A stretch of DNA of 64,000 bases from Chitinophagaceae bacterium (GTDB lineage: Bacteria > Bacteroidota > Bacteroidia > Chitinophagales > Chitinophagaceae): assembly GCA_016787085.1 (NCBI GenBank), contig JAEUVJ010000023.1, positions 124,001 to 188,000 of the forward strand. Direction: 5' to 3'. The position numbers and the translations under genes are program-made. Positions 8,281-18,182 of the stretch are shown here, piece after piece; the first letter of the stretch is position 1; every line of letters starts with the position of its first letter. The notes under the pieces are model-generated. The model saw only the letters and a program-made list of their open reading frames with translations, searched no databases and had not been told where the DNA came from.

Positions 8281-9420
8281 TTAATAATTGATCACCTGTT
8301 CCTGGATCATTTCCGGTATCTCTCTCCATTCATATTGCTGATTGCGCAACTGTGGCTCAAAACCTGCTTCGCGGATCGCTTCCTGTATCGTTTTATAAGT
8401 GAAGCGATGCGGCGCTCCCGCAGCGCTTACCACATTTTCCTCGATCATGATCGAACCGAAATCGTTAGCCCCTGCATGCAAACAGAGCTGCGCTGTTTGT
8501 TTACCTACCGTCAGCCAGCTTGCCTGTATGTTCTTTACGTTCGGTAGCATGATGCGGCTCAGGGAGATCATACGGATATATTCTTCAGGCGTCGTAAGAT
8601 TGTGCACACCGCGGATCTTTGCCAATAATGTATCTGCATCCTGGAATGTCCATGGGATAAAAGCCAGGAAACCTTTTGCCTGTTCAGGTTTGCGGCTTTG
8701 CACCTCTCTTATTTTGGCCAGGTGCTCAAACCGCTCTTCAATGGTTTCCACATGACCGAACATCATGGTAGCAGAAGTGGTGATGTTCAGTTTATGTGCT
8801 TCGTGCATGATGTCGAGCCATTCCTGGGCGCCGCACTTGCCTTTGCTGATCAGCCGCCGGACCCTGTCAATCAGTATTTCAGCGCCGGCGCCGGGTAATG
8901 AATCAAGCCCCGCTTCTTTCAAAGCCATCAATACTTCGCGATGTGATGACTTCTCCAGTTTGGTGATATGGGCTACTTCCGGCGGGCCGAGAGCATGTAA
9001 TTTGATAACGGGAAATTCTTTCTTGATCTGGCTGAATGTATCAACATAAAATTGTAAGCCCAGTTCGGGATGATGACCACCCTGCAACAATAACTGGTCG
9101 CCACCATATTTTAATGTTTCTTCTATCTTTTTCCGGTAGGCGGGCATATCAGTGATATAGGCCTCAGCATGCCCGGGGATACGATAAAAGTTACAGAACT
9201 TACAATTGGCAATACATACATTGGTAGTATTCACATTGCGGTCTATCTGCCAGGTCACTTTACCATGAGGCACCTGCTTTTTACGCAGTTCATCGGCAAT
9301 GAACATCAGGTCTGTCAATGGCGCATGATGATAAAGAAGAACGCCTTCTTCGGGAGAAAGAAAACCAAAATCAGCGGCTTTGCTGTACAGCTCTTGCAAT
9401 TGTTGACTCATCGGGCGCAA
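8281..9420 (-). CDS. mqnC: Cyclic dehypoxanthinyl futalosine synthase (radical SAM)
   Basis: A 379-aa protein. MqnC enzymes convert dehypoxanthine futalosine to its cyclic form in the futalosine route to menaquinone, using a 4Fe-4S cluster and S-adenosylmethionine. The cluster motif CxxxCxxC is seen as CIANCKFC at about residues 69-76, followed by the family-typical LLQGGHHPELGLQFY, SLPGAGAEIL and ATMMFGHVET blocks and the C-terminal QASWLTVGK region. The length is typical of the family. The GGHHP form of the glycine-rich motif favours MqnC over MqnE. No other mqn genes lie in the window, so the pathway must be completed elsewhere. DUF3817 follows downstream. Confidence 0.9.
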   Translation of the reverse strand: MRPMSQQLQELYSKAADFGFLSPEEGVLLYHHAPLTDLMFIADELRKKQVPHGKVTWQIDRNVNTTNVCIANCKFCNFYRIPGHAEAYITDMPAYRKKIEETLKYGGDQLLLQGGHHPELGLQFYVDTFSQIKKEFPVIKLHALGPPEVAHITKLEKSSHREVLMALKEAGLDSLPGAGAEILIDRVRRLISKGKCGAQEWLDIMHEAHKLNITTSATMMFGHVETIEERFEHLAKIREVQSRKPEQAKGFLAFIPWTFQDADTLLAKIRGVHNLTTPEEYIRMISLSRIMLPNVKNIQASWLTVGKQTAQLCLHAGANDFGSIMIEENVVSAAGAPHRFTYKTIQEAIREAGFEPQLRNQQYEWREIPEMIQEQVINY

Positions 9421-9605
9421 AATTACAGGGAAACACCGGAGTTAATGAAAAGCAGGTAGTGAATCTGGTCGTCGGCCAAAAATGGGCTGAATGGTTTTGA
9501 CAGCGGGGATTTATACATTACATTTATTGCAGTAACCGGCGCTGCATCCTATCATGGGTCTGAACTGTCTTTTTATTCCTAATCATTGCTTACCAAACGA
9601 TTCGC

Positions 9606-10799
9606 ATGATGAAAAAGAGCTTTGTTACTGCTATTGCCGTTTGCCTCGCTGCTTCTTTTGCCAAAGCACAGGAAGAGTTCATTGAGCCGCCGTCACGTTT
9701 ACTTACACGCATCCCTTTTACCCAGTTGACAGGGGGGGTGGTCATTCTGAGGGCCACATTGGATGATTTTCCCGATACCCTGAACTTTATACTTGACAGT
9801 GGCAGCAGTGGTATTTCACTTGATTCGACTACTGTATCACAGCTTAAACTGGTGCCTGTTCAAACAGACAGGACGATCAGGGGAATTGCCGGTATCAAGA
9901 AAGTGGGTTTTTTGTATAAAAGGAAGCTGAACTTTCCCGGATTGTCTGTTGACAGCCTGGATTTTCATGTGAACGACTACTCTATTCTGACCACCGTGTA
10001 TGGTGAACAGGTAGACGGCATTATCGGCTACTCTGTACTGAGTCGCTATATTGTCAAGATCAATTATGACAGCCTGAAGCTGGACTTCTGCAGCAAAGGC
10101 ACGATACGTTATCCAAGAGGGGGCTTTCTTACCAAACCTATTCTTAGCACCCTGCCGGTACAATTTGGCAGGGTAAAGGACGAACATACATTGACAGCCC
10201 GTTTCCTGCATGACATAGGCGCCGGAGTTTGCCTGATGCTTTCCAAAGATTTCGTGGAGGACAGTGCTTTGCTGAGTCGCAAAAGAAAATTGTATGCAAA
10301 AGAAGGCGAAGGTGTCGGTGGTAAAATTGATATGCATGTTACTGTGGTCAAAGAATTCAAGTTTGGTCCTTACCGGTTCCGGAATGTACCGACCTATGTT
10401 TTTGATGATGTCTATAATGTCACCTCTTATCCTTATCTCGGCGGGCTGATCGGCAATGATCTGTTACGCCGCTTTAACACGATCATCAATTATGAAAAAA
10501 GGGATATCTATCTTACCCCCAATTCTCACTACCGGGATCCGTTTGATTATTCCTATTCAGGGATCGAGCTATACTATCTAAATGGCCTCGTCGAGATCGG
10601 CGATGTGGCCAAGGGCTCACCGGCAGAAGCTGCCGGCCTGAAAGAAGGGGATGTTGTGGTGGCCATCAATAATAACTTTTCAGGCAACCTCAACCAATAT
10701 AAGATCACGCTGCAATCCGCCAATGAAAAGCTGAAAATGATCGTAAGACGGGATGGCGAGTTGAAGCAGATCGAATTTAAGGTGAAAAACATTTTATAG
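9606..10799 (+). CDS. Secreted aspartyl protease with PDZ domain
   Basis: A 397-aa protein with a signal peptide (MMKKSFVTAIAVCLAASFAKAQ). Two retropepsin-like halves follow. The first has a DSGSS motif (LNFILDSGSSGISLD, about residues 59-73), the catalytic aspartate loop. The second shows HDIGAG (about residue 200), which corresponds to a second loop. A PDZ domain occupies about residues 315-390 (YYLNGLVEIGDVAKGSPAEAAGLKEGDVV). This arrangement is common in Bacteroidota periplasmic proteases. The product is probably periplasmic and cleaves peptides or acts in protein quality control. It is divergent from mqnC across a 185-bp gap. Confidence 0.85.
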   Translation: MMKKSFVTAIAVCLAASFAKAQEEFIEPPSRLLTRIPFTQLTGGVVILRATLDDFPDTLNFILDSGSSGISLDSTTVSQLKLVPVQTDRTIRGIAGIKKVGFLYKRKLNFPGLSVDSLDFHVNDYSILTTVYGEQVDGIIGYSVLSRYIVKINYDSLKLDFCSKGTIRYPRGGFLTKPILSTLPVQFGRVKDEHTLTARFLHDIGAGVCLMLSKDFVEDSALLSRKRKLYAKEGEGVGGKIDMHVTVVKEFKFGPYRFRNVPTYVFDDVYNVTSYPYLGGLIGNDLLRRFNTIINYEKRDIYLTPNSHYRDPFDYSYSGIELYYLNGLVEIGDVAKGSPAEAAGLKEGDVVVAINNNFSGNLNQYKITLQSANEKLKMIVRRDGELKQIEFKVKNIL

Positions 10800-10840
10800 C
10801 AGACATGTTTGCGGAATTCTGCCAGCGCCTTATTTTTCAA

Positions 10841-10848
10841 TACTTTTG
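10841..10848 (+). promoter_or_regulatory. -7 promoter element deciding the M16 peptidase start
   Basis: TACTTTTG matches TAnnTTTG exactly. Transcription would start at about 10,853-10,855, after the upstream possible start at 10,846, so the ATG at 10,882 is the better start of the peptidase. Confidence 0.5.
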
Positions 10849-10881
10849 CAAACTTTAGCGTTCAGCCACTGTTATTTCCTT

Positions 10882-12120
10882 ATGATCCAGTTCGAAAAAT
10901 TTACACTCACCAATGGTCTTCGGGTCATTGTTCACCAGGATACTTCTACACCCATGGCCGTCATGAACATCATGTATGATGTAGGCGCCCGGGATGAGAA
11001 CCCTGAAAGAACGGGTTTTGCACATTTGTTCGAACACCTGATGTTTGGCGGGTCTGTCAATATTCCCAATTATGATGAACCGTTGCAAATGGCCGGCGGA
11101 GAGAACAATGCCTATACGACCAACGATCTGACCAATTATTATATCCAGTTGCCTGCTGAGAACCTGGAAACGGCATTCTGGTTAGAAAGTGACCGTATGT
11201 TGTCGCTGGCATTCGGAGATAAAAGTTTGGATGTACAGCGAAAGGTGGTATGTGAAGAATTCAAGGAGCATTATATCAACAAACCATACGGGGATGTTTG
11301 GCATAAGATGCGGGACCTGGCTTATACGCGGCACCCTTATCGCTGGATGACGATTGGCAAAGAATTATCGCATATTGAAAATGCAAAGCTGGAAGATGTA
11401 AAGGAATTCTTTTTTAAATACTACAGGCCGGTGAACGCCATTATGGTGGTAGCGGGCAATGTAACAGCGGAAAAAGTAAAAGCACTCGCAGAAAAATGGT
11501 TTGGCGATATCCCTTCGGGTGAAAAATACAAACGCAACCTGCCTCAGGAACCGGCCCAGGCAGAAGAACGCAGGCTGGAGGTAAAAGCCAATGTCCCGTT
11601 AGATGCTCTGTATAAATGCTGGCATATCTATCCCAGGTTGGACAGGCGTTACTATATTACTGACCTGCTGACCGATATACTCAGCGGAGGAGGCTCTTCA
11701 CGGCTCTATCAGTCACTGGTAAAAGAAAAGCAGCTGTTCAGTAATATTGAATGCTACCATTATGGAAGTACCGACGCCGGATTGCTGTGTATAGAAGGAA
11801 AACTGGTAAAAGGCGTAAAAATGAAAGATGCCGAGAAAGCTATCGAAATAGAACTGGAGAAAATGAAGAATGAGCTGGTAGCAGAAACAGAGTTGCAGAA
11901 AGTAAAAAACAAAACAGAAAGCATGATAGCCTTTGAGGATATGAGTGTGATGAACCGGGCCAACAGCCTCGCTTATTACGAACTGCTGGGCGATGCTTCG
12001 TGGATGAATTTTGAGCTGGAAAAATATGGCTCGGTGACGACCGAAGACATTCTCCAGGAAAGCAGGAATATTTTCCGTAAAGAGAACAGCAATACGTTGT
12101 ATTATTATTCAGGGAATTGA
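10882..12120 (+). CDS. M16 zinc peptidase, catalytic subunit
   Basis: A 412-aa protein of the pitrilysin/processing-peptidase family. It carries the inverted zinc motif HxxEH as HLFEH (about residues 49-53, within FAHLFEHLMFGG), and the distal glutamate is expected in the VVCEEFKEHY block about 75 residues later. Thus it is the catalytic half of a two-subunit M16B enzyme that degrades peptides. There is no signal peptide, so it is probably cytoplasmic. The frame opens 12 codons earlier, but an exact -7 element lies at 10,841-10,848, so the ATG at 10,882 is preferred. The partner gene follows after 1 bp. Confidence 0.9.
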   Translation: MIQFEKFTLTNGLRVIVHQDTSTPMAVMNIMYDVGARDENPERTGFAHLFEHLMFGGSVNIPNYDEPLQMAGGENNAYTTNDLTNYYIQLPAENLETAFWLESDRMLSLAFGDKSLDVQRKVVCEEFKEHYINKPYGDVWHKMRDLAYTRHPYRWMTIGKELSHIENAKLEDVKEFFFKYYRPVNAIMVVAGNVTAEKVKALAEKWFGDIPSGEKYKRNLPQEPAQAEERRLEVKANVPLDALYKCWHIYPRLDRRYYITDLLTDILSGGGSSRLYQSLVKEKQLFSNIECYHYGSTDAGLLCIEGKLVKGVKMKDAEKAIEIELEKMKNELVAETELQKVKNKTESMIAFEDMSVMNRANSLAYYELLGDASWMNFELEKYGSVTTEDILQESRNIFRKENSNTLYYYSGN

Positions 12121-12121
12121 T

Positions 12122-13414
12122 ATGATCGAAACAGTAAAGGGATTGAACAGAAAGACAGCGCCGCCGATAGTGGATGCAGTGAATTTCAACCTGCAACTGA
12201 AGCCGTATAAAAAATTCACATTAAAGAATGGCGTGGATGTCTATACAATAGATGCAGGAGCAGAAGAAGTGATGTCTGTCGAATGGGTGTTTTATGCGGG
12301 TAACTGGTATGAAGACAAAAATCTCGTAGCGGCCACTGCAAATTTTCTTTTGAAGAACGGCACCCGTCAAAAAACAGCCTTCCAGGTCAATGAGCATTTT
12401 GAATATTATGGCTCTTACCTGAACAGAGCCTGTTATAACGAAACGGCCACCTTATCACTTCATTGCCTGACCAGGCATATCAGTGAATTATTACCGGTGG
12501 TGAGAGAATTGCTGACCGAGTCAAATATGCCGGAAGAGGAACTGGCTATTTACCAGCAGAATATGAAACAGCGCCTGCAGGTGAGCCTGAAGAAAAGTGA
12601 GTTTGTTGCCGGCCGGCTGATTGATGTTGATTTATACGGCGAACAGCATCCTTATGGTAAATACAGCCGCGAGGAAGATTTTGACCAGTTGAACCAGGCA
12701 GAGCTGTTCGCTTTTTATGATCAGTACTATCGTAACGGGAAGTTCACCATGTTCGTGGCAGGTAAACTGCCGGATCATCTTGAGCAATTGCTGAATGATA
12801 ATTTTGGTGACCTCGGTAATAAATCTGTTGCTGAAAGGATCATTACTCCGCACCGGGCAGCTGAAAAAAAATTCAGGGTAACGAATAATGCAGAGGGTGT
12901 ACAGGGTTCTATCCGTATCGCACGGCCTTTTCCCAACCGCCATCATCCTGACTTTTTAAAAGTACAGGTATTAAACAGTTTGTTCGGCGGCTTCTTCGGC
13001 TCGAGGCTGATGAGCAATATCCGGGAAGAGAAGGGCTATACTTACGGTATTCATAGTTATTTGCAAAATCATATCAGTGAATCTGCCTGGATGATCAGTA
13101 CAGAAGCGGGTAAGGATGTATGCGAAGCCACTATTGAAGAAGTGTATAAGGAAATGCAGGACCTGCGTGAAGAGCTGGTGGATGACGAAGAACTATTGCT
13201 GGTCCGTAATTATATGATGGGAAGCATTCTTGGAGATCTCGACGGTCCTTTCCAGATCATCGCCCGGTGGAAAAACATTATCCTGAACGGGCTGGATGAA
13301 AACTATTTCTATAATTCGATACACACCATCAAAACGATCTCTGCAGAAGAACTGCAGGCGATGGCTCAAAAGTATCTTAAACCAGAGGAGTTCTATGAAC
13401 TTTTAGTGGTGTAA
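12122..13414 (+). CDS. M16 peptidase-like, non-catalytic partner subunit
   Basis: A 430-aa protein with the M16 fold but no HxxEH motif: the equivalent region reads ATANFLLKNGTRQKTAFQVN. It keeps the arginine-tyrosine pair of the substrate-binding subunit (SNIREEKGYTYGIHS, about residues 298-312). Together with the preceding gene it matches the known active/inactive M16B heterodimers, in which one subunit cuts and the other binds the substrate. The 1-bp spacing to the upstream gene supports a 1:1 complex. It has no signal peptide. Confidence 0.88.
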   Translation: MIETVKGLNRKTAPPIVDAVNFNLQLKPYKKFTLKNGVDVYTIDAGAEEVMSVEWVFYAGNWYEDKNLVAATANFLLKNGTRQKTAFQVNEHFEYYGSYLNRACYNETATLSLHCLTRHISELLPVVRELLTESNMPEEELAIYQQNMKQRLQVSLKKSEFVAGRLIDVDLYGEQHPYGKYSREEDFDQLNQAELFAFYDQYYRNGKFTMFVAGKLPDHLEQLLNDNFGDLGNKSVAERIITPHRAAEKKFRVTNNAEGVQGSIRIARPFPNRHHPDFLKVQVLNSLFGGFFGSRLMSNIREEKGYTYGIHSYLQNHISESAWMISTEAGKDVCEATIEEVYKEMQDLREELVDDEELLLVRNYMMGSILGDLDGPFQIIARWKNIILNGLDENYFYNSIHTIKTISAEELQAMAQKYLKPEEFYELLVV

Positions 13415-13446
13415 ACAGTAGTTTTACCTATATTAAATACAGGTAC

Positions 13447-13800
13447 TTGAAATTAATTATCCGTTTACTTGTTTCCGCTGCCATTACTTTTTTACTGGCG
13501 CAGGTTCTTCCCGGTATTCATGTAGACAGTTACGTTACCGCTATATGGTTTGCCGTTGTACTGAGCCTGCTCAATGTATTCCTTAAGCCCCTTCTTATTA
13601 TCTTTACTTTACCGCTTACACTATTCACCTTTGGTCTTTTCCTTTTTGTTATTAACACCATTACTGTCCTTTTAGCCAGTGACTGGGTAAAAGGTTTTGA
13701 GATAGAGAACTTTGGTGCCGGGCTTTTATTCAGTCTGCTGCTGACATTGATCACCTCTTTATTGTTCCGGGAAGAAGATCGCCAGCACCAGGAGGAGTAA
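13447..13800 (+). CDS. Phage-holin-family (YvlD-like) membrane protein
   Basis: A 117-aa protein made of four hydrophobic segments (about residues 4-22, 28-48, 52-76 and 86-108). The sequence LNVFLKPLLIIFTLPLTLFTFGLFLFVINTI is typical of the PF04020 family (small four-helix membrane proteins, often named phage holin family although they are chromosomal). The start is a TTG codon at 13,447; no ATG fits. It lies 32 bp after the M16 pair and could be on the same transcript. The role is unknown. Confidence 0.85.
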   Translation: MKLIIRLLVSAAITFLLAQVLPGIHVDSYVTAIWFAVVLSLLNVFLKPLLIIFTLPLTLFTFGLFLFVINTITVLLASDWVKGFEIENFGAGLLFSLLLTLITSLLFREEDRQHQEE

Positions 13801-13835
13801 TAACTTCATGACACCTCTTTGTTAATTCGGCCCGA

Positions 13836-15866
13836 ATGGCGGAACTTGCGAACATGCAATTCGACAGGAAAAGTTTAACTAACGGACAGCTTGTACATTT
13901 TTACCGCAGTCTTCTCTGGCCACGCATGATCGAAGAGAAAATGCTGGTATTGCTGCGGCAGGGAAAAATTTCCAAATGGTTCAGTGGTATCGGGCAGGAA
14001 GCCATTGCCGTTGGCGCCACACTGGCTATGCAGGAAGAAGAATGGATCATGCCACTGCATCGCAACCTCGGTGTGTTCACTACCCGCAATATGCCATTGA
14101 GCAAACTCTTTATGCAATGGCAGGGCTCACAGGAGGGGTATAGCAAGGGAAGGGAAAGAAGTTTTCATTTCGGCACCAGGGAGCATCATATCTGCGGGAT
14201 GATCTCGCATCTCGGCCCTCAACTAGCCATTGCAGACGGAGTGTCGTTGGCTTATAAATTAAGGAAGGAAAAAAAAGCTTCCCTCGCTTTCACAGGTGAT
14301 GGCGGCACCAGCGAAGGTGATTTTCATGAGGCCCTGAATGTAGCTGCTGTATGGAACCTGCCGGTAATTTTTATCATTGAGAATAACGGGTATGGACTGA
14401 GTACGCCGACAGAAGAGCAATACCGGTGTATAAGCCTGGTGGATAAAGCTAAGGGCTATGGCATGGAAGGGGTACAGATAGATGGCAACAATATTCTTAC
14501 CGTATATGATACGATCAAAGGGGTAAGGGATCATTGTATTAAAAGCCAGCAGCCCTACCTTATTGAATGTACCACTTTCCGTATGCGTGGGCATGAGGAG
14601 GCCAGTGGTACCAAATATGTGCCGCCGGAGCTGTTCAAGCTATGGGAAATGAAGGACCCTATCAAAAATTTTGAGCAATACCTTCTCTCATCGGGCGTAT
14701 TGAGGGAGCATGATACGGAGAATATTAAAAATGAATTCAGGGAAAAGATAGAAAGTGAATTACAGGCAGGATTTGCTGCAAACCCGATAGTAGTGGATAC
14801 GGAAGACGAGCTGGATGATGTATATGCAAAGGTGCAAGAACCTGGGTACGAGATACACGTTGTAGATAATTCAGCTATTACTCACCGCTCACCACTCACC
14901 ACTCACGAATTTAGATTCATAGACGCTATCAAACAAGGTCTGCATCAGTCCATGCAGCAACATCCTGAACTCGTACTGATGGGACAGGATATAGCCGAAT
15001 ATGGCGGGGCCTTTAAGATCACTGAAGGGTTTGTTGCTGATTTTGGAAAAGAAAGAGTGAGAAATACACCGTTATGCGAAAGCGCTATAGTCGGCGCTGC
15101 ACTGGGCTTAAGCCTCGAAGGGTTCAAGAGTATGATGGAAATGCAGTTTGCCGATTTTGTAACGGTGGGTTTTAACCAGATCATCAACAACCTCGCAAAG
15201 ATCCATTATCGCTGGGGGCAAAATGCTGATGTGGTGATCCGTATGCCAACAGGCGGCGGAGTAGGTGCCGGTCCTTTTCATTCGCAAAGTAATGAAGCCT
15301 GGTTTGTGCATACTCCGGGATTGAAAGTTGTTTATCCGTCCACACCGATGGATGCAAAAGGATTGCTGATCGCAGCGATCAATGATCCCAACCCCGTCAT
15401 GTATTTTGAGCATAAGGCATTGTATCGCTCTGTCAGCGGACCAGTGCCGTCAGCGTACTATGAAATCGAGATCGGCAAAGCCCGGCATGTGCGGGAAGGT
15501 GAGGAGGTTTCTATCATTACGTATGGAAGTGGTGTACACTGGGCCGAAGAATATGCAGCAGAGCACCCGGAAATAGCTATTGACATACTTGACCTGCGTA
15601 CACTATTGCCACTGGATTACATGGCTATCCGCGAAGCGGTACAAAGAACAGGAAGGGTATTGATCCTTCATGAAGATACACTGACCGGCGGTATCGGCGG
15701 AGAGATCGCTGCGTGGATCGCAGAGAATTGTTTCTCCTTGCTGGATGCCCCGGTGCTGCGCTGCGCTTCATTGGATACGCCCATACCTTTCAATACAGAG
15801 CTGGAAAGTAACTTCATGGCAAGATCAAGGCTGGATGAAGCAATACAGAAGCTAATGGCCTATTGA
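13836..15866 (+). CDS. 2-oxoacid dehydrogenase E1, fused alpha and beta subunits
   Basis: A 676-aa protein. Residues about 1-330 are the E1 alpha subunit, with the thiamine-diphosphate motif GDGGTSEGDFHEALN followed by ENNGYGLSTP. Residues about 360-676 are the E1 beta subunit (HPELVLMGQDIAEYGGAFK, PTGGGVGAGPFHSQS, LHEDTLTGGIGGEI). In two-gene systems these chains form an alpha2-beta2 enzyme that decarboxylates branched-chain 2-oxoacids or pyruvate and passes the acyl group to lipoyl-E2. Such fusions are frequent in Bacteroidota. Branched-chain substrates are most likely, but this is not proven. The linker is coded in part by a 7-bp tandem repeat (14,881-14,908). E2 and E3 genes are not in the window. 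Confidence 0.9.
   Translation: MAELANMQFDRKSLTNGQLVHFYRSLLWPRMIEEKMLVLLRQGKISKWFSGIGQEAIAVGATLAMQEEEWIMPLHRNLGVFTTRNMPLSKLFMQWQGSQEGYSKGRERSFHFGTREHHICGMISHLGPQLAIADGVSLAYKLRKEKKASLAFTGDGGTSEGDFHEALNVAAVWNLPVIFIIENNGYGLSTPTEEQYRCISLVDKAKGYGMEGVQIDGNNILTVYDTIKGVRDHCIKSQQPYLIECTTFRMRGHEEASGTKYVPPELFKLWEMKDPIKNFEQYLLSSGVLREHDTENIKNEFREKIESELQAGFAANPIVVDTEDELDDVYAKVQEPGYEIHVVDNSAITHRSPLTTHEFRFIDAIKQGLHQSMQQHPELVLMGQDIAEYGGAFKITEGFVADFGKERVRNTPLCESAIVGAALGLSLEGFKSMMEMQFADFVTVGFNQIINNLAKIHYRWGQNADVVIRMPTGGGVGAGPFHSQSNEAWFVHTPGLKVVYPSTPMDAKGLLIAAINDPNPVMYFEHKALYRSVSGPVPSAYYEIEIGKARHVREGEEVSIITYGSGVHWAEEYAAEHPEIAIDILDLRTLLPLDYMAIREAVQRTGRVLILHEDTLTGGIGGEIAAWIAENCFSLLDAPVLRCASLDTPIPFNTELESNFMARSRLDEAIQKLMAY
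14881..14908 (+). repeat. 7-bp tandem repeat in the alpha/beta linker
   Basis: Four copies of CTCACCR (the last ends GA) code for the linker residues THRSPLTTH between the alpha and beta parts of the fused dehydrogenase. The unit is not a multiple of three. Confidence 0.9.
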
Positions 15867-15873
15867 TAGCCGG

Positions 15874-16662
15874 TCACAGATCTTTCGTACCAAGCATAAC
15901 GGCAAACAAGGAGGCTATCGCAAGCTGTGTTTTATCAGGCAGGTCTTTTCTGATCCATACGTAATTATTATCTGTCAACTGCAGGCTTGCAACAGGTTTA
16001 CCATTTTTATCAGAGAGCACTACTCCTTTCTTGCCCGATGGATAGTGGTCATACCTGCTGTCGGTAAATGTGAATACGGGGGTGATAAATAACGAGTCTT
16101 CTTTATAGCAGAGATGGCCGCAAGCGCCTTTGGTCATTTCTTCCGTATGCCAGTACCTGCTCATATCACATGATTCAATCCTGAACTGCCACGGCACGGT
16201 ATCTTTATTTGTTATGATCTCACCATAGCCATCTTTGGTCGCACTGATGACCTCATTATCCTTTTTACTAAAGAAACCGGGTTCCGATGTTTTGGATCTG
16301 AACCATAAGAAAAGCAGCAAATGTGCTGTATCGGAAAGGCCGGCCACATCAAGTGTATAAACTTTTCTTTGCGAAAAAGATTCTTCACGGCGGAAAAGAT
16401 GAAAACTGATATTTTTATGTGAACTGTTTTTGAGTCTGGGTGAATCCAGTTTTTCGTAACCGGTCATTCTGAATGGACCAAAAGAAGATCTGGTCATTGC
16501 CCATACGGTATTTCTGACTGTTGCTTTCCATTTTTCGCTGTTATTGTTGAGGTCGGGGTCAACAGTTATTTGCTTTTGTACACCACAAGAGGTCAGTAAA
16601 ACACAAACGATCAGCAAATAACTGACCGGTTCAAGAGGGTATGTCTTTATGAGGCGTGGCAT
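15874..16662 (-). CDS. Hypothetical lipoprotein
   Basis: A 262-aa protein with an N-terminal hydrophobic stretch ending in LLTSCG (about residues 22-27), a lipobox, so it is predicted to be lipid-anchored after cleavage before the cysteine. The rest has no recognisable domain. It contains alternating beta-strand-like segments and two cysteines (IESCDMSRYW, GACGHLCYKED). It is convergent with the dehydrogenase gene, only 7 bp apart. I do not recognise the family. Confidence 0.75.
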   Translation of the reverse strand: MPRLIKTYPLEPVSYLLIVCVLLTSCGVQKQITVDPDLNNNSEKWKATVRNTVWAMTRSSFGPFRMTGYEKLDSPRLKNSSHKNISFHLFRREESFSQRKVYTLDVAGLSDTAHLLLFLWFRSKTSEPGFFSKKDNEVISATKDGYGEIITNKDTVPWQFRIESCDMSRYWHTEEMTKGACGHLCYKEDSLFITPVFTFTDSRYDHYPSGKKGVVLSDKNGKPVASLQLTDNNYVWIRKDLPDKTQLAIASLFAVMLGTKDL

Positions 16663-16821
16663 AATATACTGTTACCGTATTCGGCTCGCTTCTTAAAGTT
16701 AGTTTTTTATCCCGGCATACAGACAGGTAAAGAGTTAAAAGAAAACATTAACTTGTTTCTCTTTCCTCCCTTTGTAACCTGTTTACTCCTGCCTTTTTTC
16801 CATCACCAAAACCAACAACCA

Positions 16822-18168
16822 ATGGGTCAGCAGAATTCGCCTGTTACCGCTGCGCCGGTATCTCAGCAGGAGCGGATCGTGATACTTGATTCGTTGCGGG
16901 GCATTGCTATCCTCGGTATTTTATTGATGAATATGCCAGCCTTTGCATTGCCTCCTCCTGTACAGCATGATCCTTCCGTACTGAATGAATGGGGTACAAT
17001 TGATTTTAAAACCTGGAACTTTATACAGTGGTTTCCTGAAGGTACGCAACGGGCCATCTTCTCCATGTTGTTTGGTGCAGGTATTCTTCTGTTTATAGGA
17101 GGCAAGGAAAAAAGACTGGATGGAATGATGCCGGCAGATTATTTTTTTCGCCGTCAGTTATGGCTGATTGTTTTCTCCTTGTTTGATGTTTTTGTTTTGC
17201 TTTGGTCAGGCGATATATTACTGGATTATGCCTGCCTGGGTATGATCATGTTTGCATTCCGCAATATGCCACCAAAACGGTTACTGATCGGCGCCACATT
17301 TTGTTTCATCTTTATGCTGGCCAGGGAAAACAGGGACCTCTATCATGATAAAGAAACTATTTATCTCGGAGAACAGGTCGCCGCCATAGATACCATGAAG
17401 ACTCAACTCACCTTTACTCAAAAAGAACAGTTGAGTGCCATGCAGGAGTTTAAAGACAAAAATACAAATGAAAGCAAGAGGAAGCGGATGGAGAAAAATA
17501 TAGAGAGGAATACCGGCAGTTATAAAATTTTATATGAATACAGAACAGGCCGCTATATTGATCAGTTAGTGACCTACCTGTATTTTGGCCTGTGGGATGT
17601 GATGCTCTTTATGTTTATCGGTATGGCATTTTTCAAAATGGGGATATTGACGGGACAAGCTTCGGTCAAAACATACCTGTGGATGTGTGTCGCAGGACTT
17701 GGCGTGGGCTTAACTATTTCTTATTTCCGTGTGGAGCAGATGGTTGATGCAAGGTTTAACTGGTATGAATACACAAAACAGGTTTCATTTTCATCTTATG
17801 AATTATCCCGCACATTCCGGTCAATAGGAATATTGGGGCTGATCATGTTGCTGTATAAATCCGGCTGGTTCAAATGGTTGTTTGCGTTACTACGACCCGT
17901 TGGGCAAATGGCTTTTACTAATTACCTGATGCAGTCGCTGCTATGTGGTTTGTTTTTCTACGGTATTGGCTTTGGGATGTATGGTAAACTACAGCGGCAT
18001 GAAATATATTATGTACTGGCAGCGGTATGGACCCTGCAAATTATATACAGCAATACTTGGCTGCACTATTTTCGTTTTGGTCCGATGGAGTGGGCATGGC
18101 ATAGTTTGACCTACTGGAAAAGACAGCCGTTCAGGAAAGAAAAGAATTCAGGAACTTTACCCGTATAA
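16822..18168 (+). CDS. DUF418-family membrane protein
   Basis: A 448-aa integral membrane protein. The start ERIVILDSLRGIAILGILLMNMPAF and the C-terminal GRLQR/WLHYFRFGPMEWAWHSLTYWKRQPF region are hallmarks of DUF418 proteins, putative multi-pass transporters or acyltransferase-like proteins of unknown substrate. About eight to ten hydrophobic segments are present. The frame is open from a TTG at 16,753, but the ATG at 16,822 gives the usual start for the family. It is followed after 14 bp by a serine hydrolase gene, so the two are probably co-transcribed. Confidence 0.85.
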   Translation: MGQQNSPVTAAPVSQQERIVILDSLRGIAILGILLMNMPAFALPPPVQHDPSVLNEWGTIDFKTWNFIQWFPEGTQRAIFSMLFGAGILLFIGGKEKRLDGMMPADYFFRRQLWLIVFSLFDVFVLLWSGDILLDYACLGMIMFAFRNMPPKRLLIGATFCFIFMLARENRDLYHDKETIYLGEQVAAIDTMKTQLTFTQKEQLSAMQEFKDKNTNESKRKRMEKNIERNTGSYKILYEYRTGRYIDQLVTYLYFGLWDVMLFMFIGMAFFKMGILTGQASVKTYLWMCVAGLGVGLTISYFRVEQMVDARFNWYEYTKQVSFSSYELSRTFRSIGILGLIMLLYKSGWFKWLFALLRPVGQMAFTNYLMQSLLCGLFFYGIGFGMYGKLQRHEIYYVLAAVWTLQIIYSNTWLHYFRFGPMEWAWHSLTYWKRQPFRKEKNSGTLPV

Positions 18169-18182
18169 AAAGTACAGACGTT

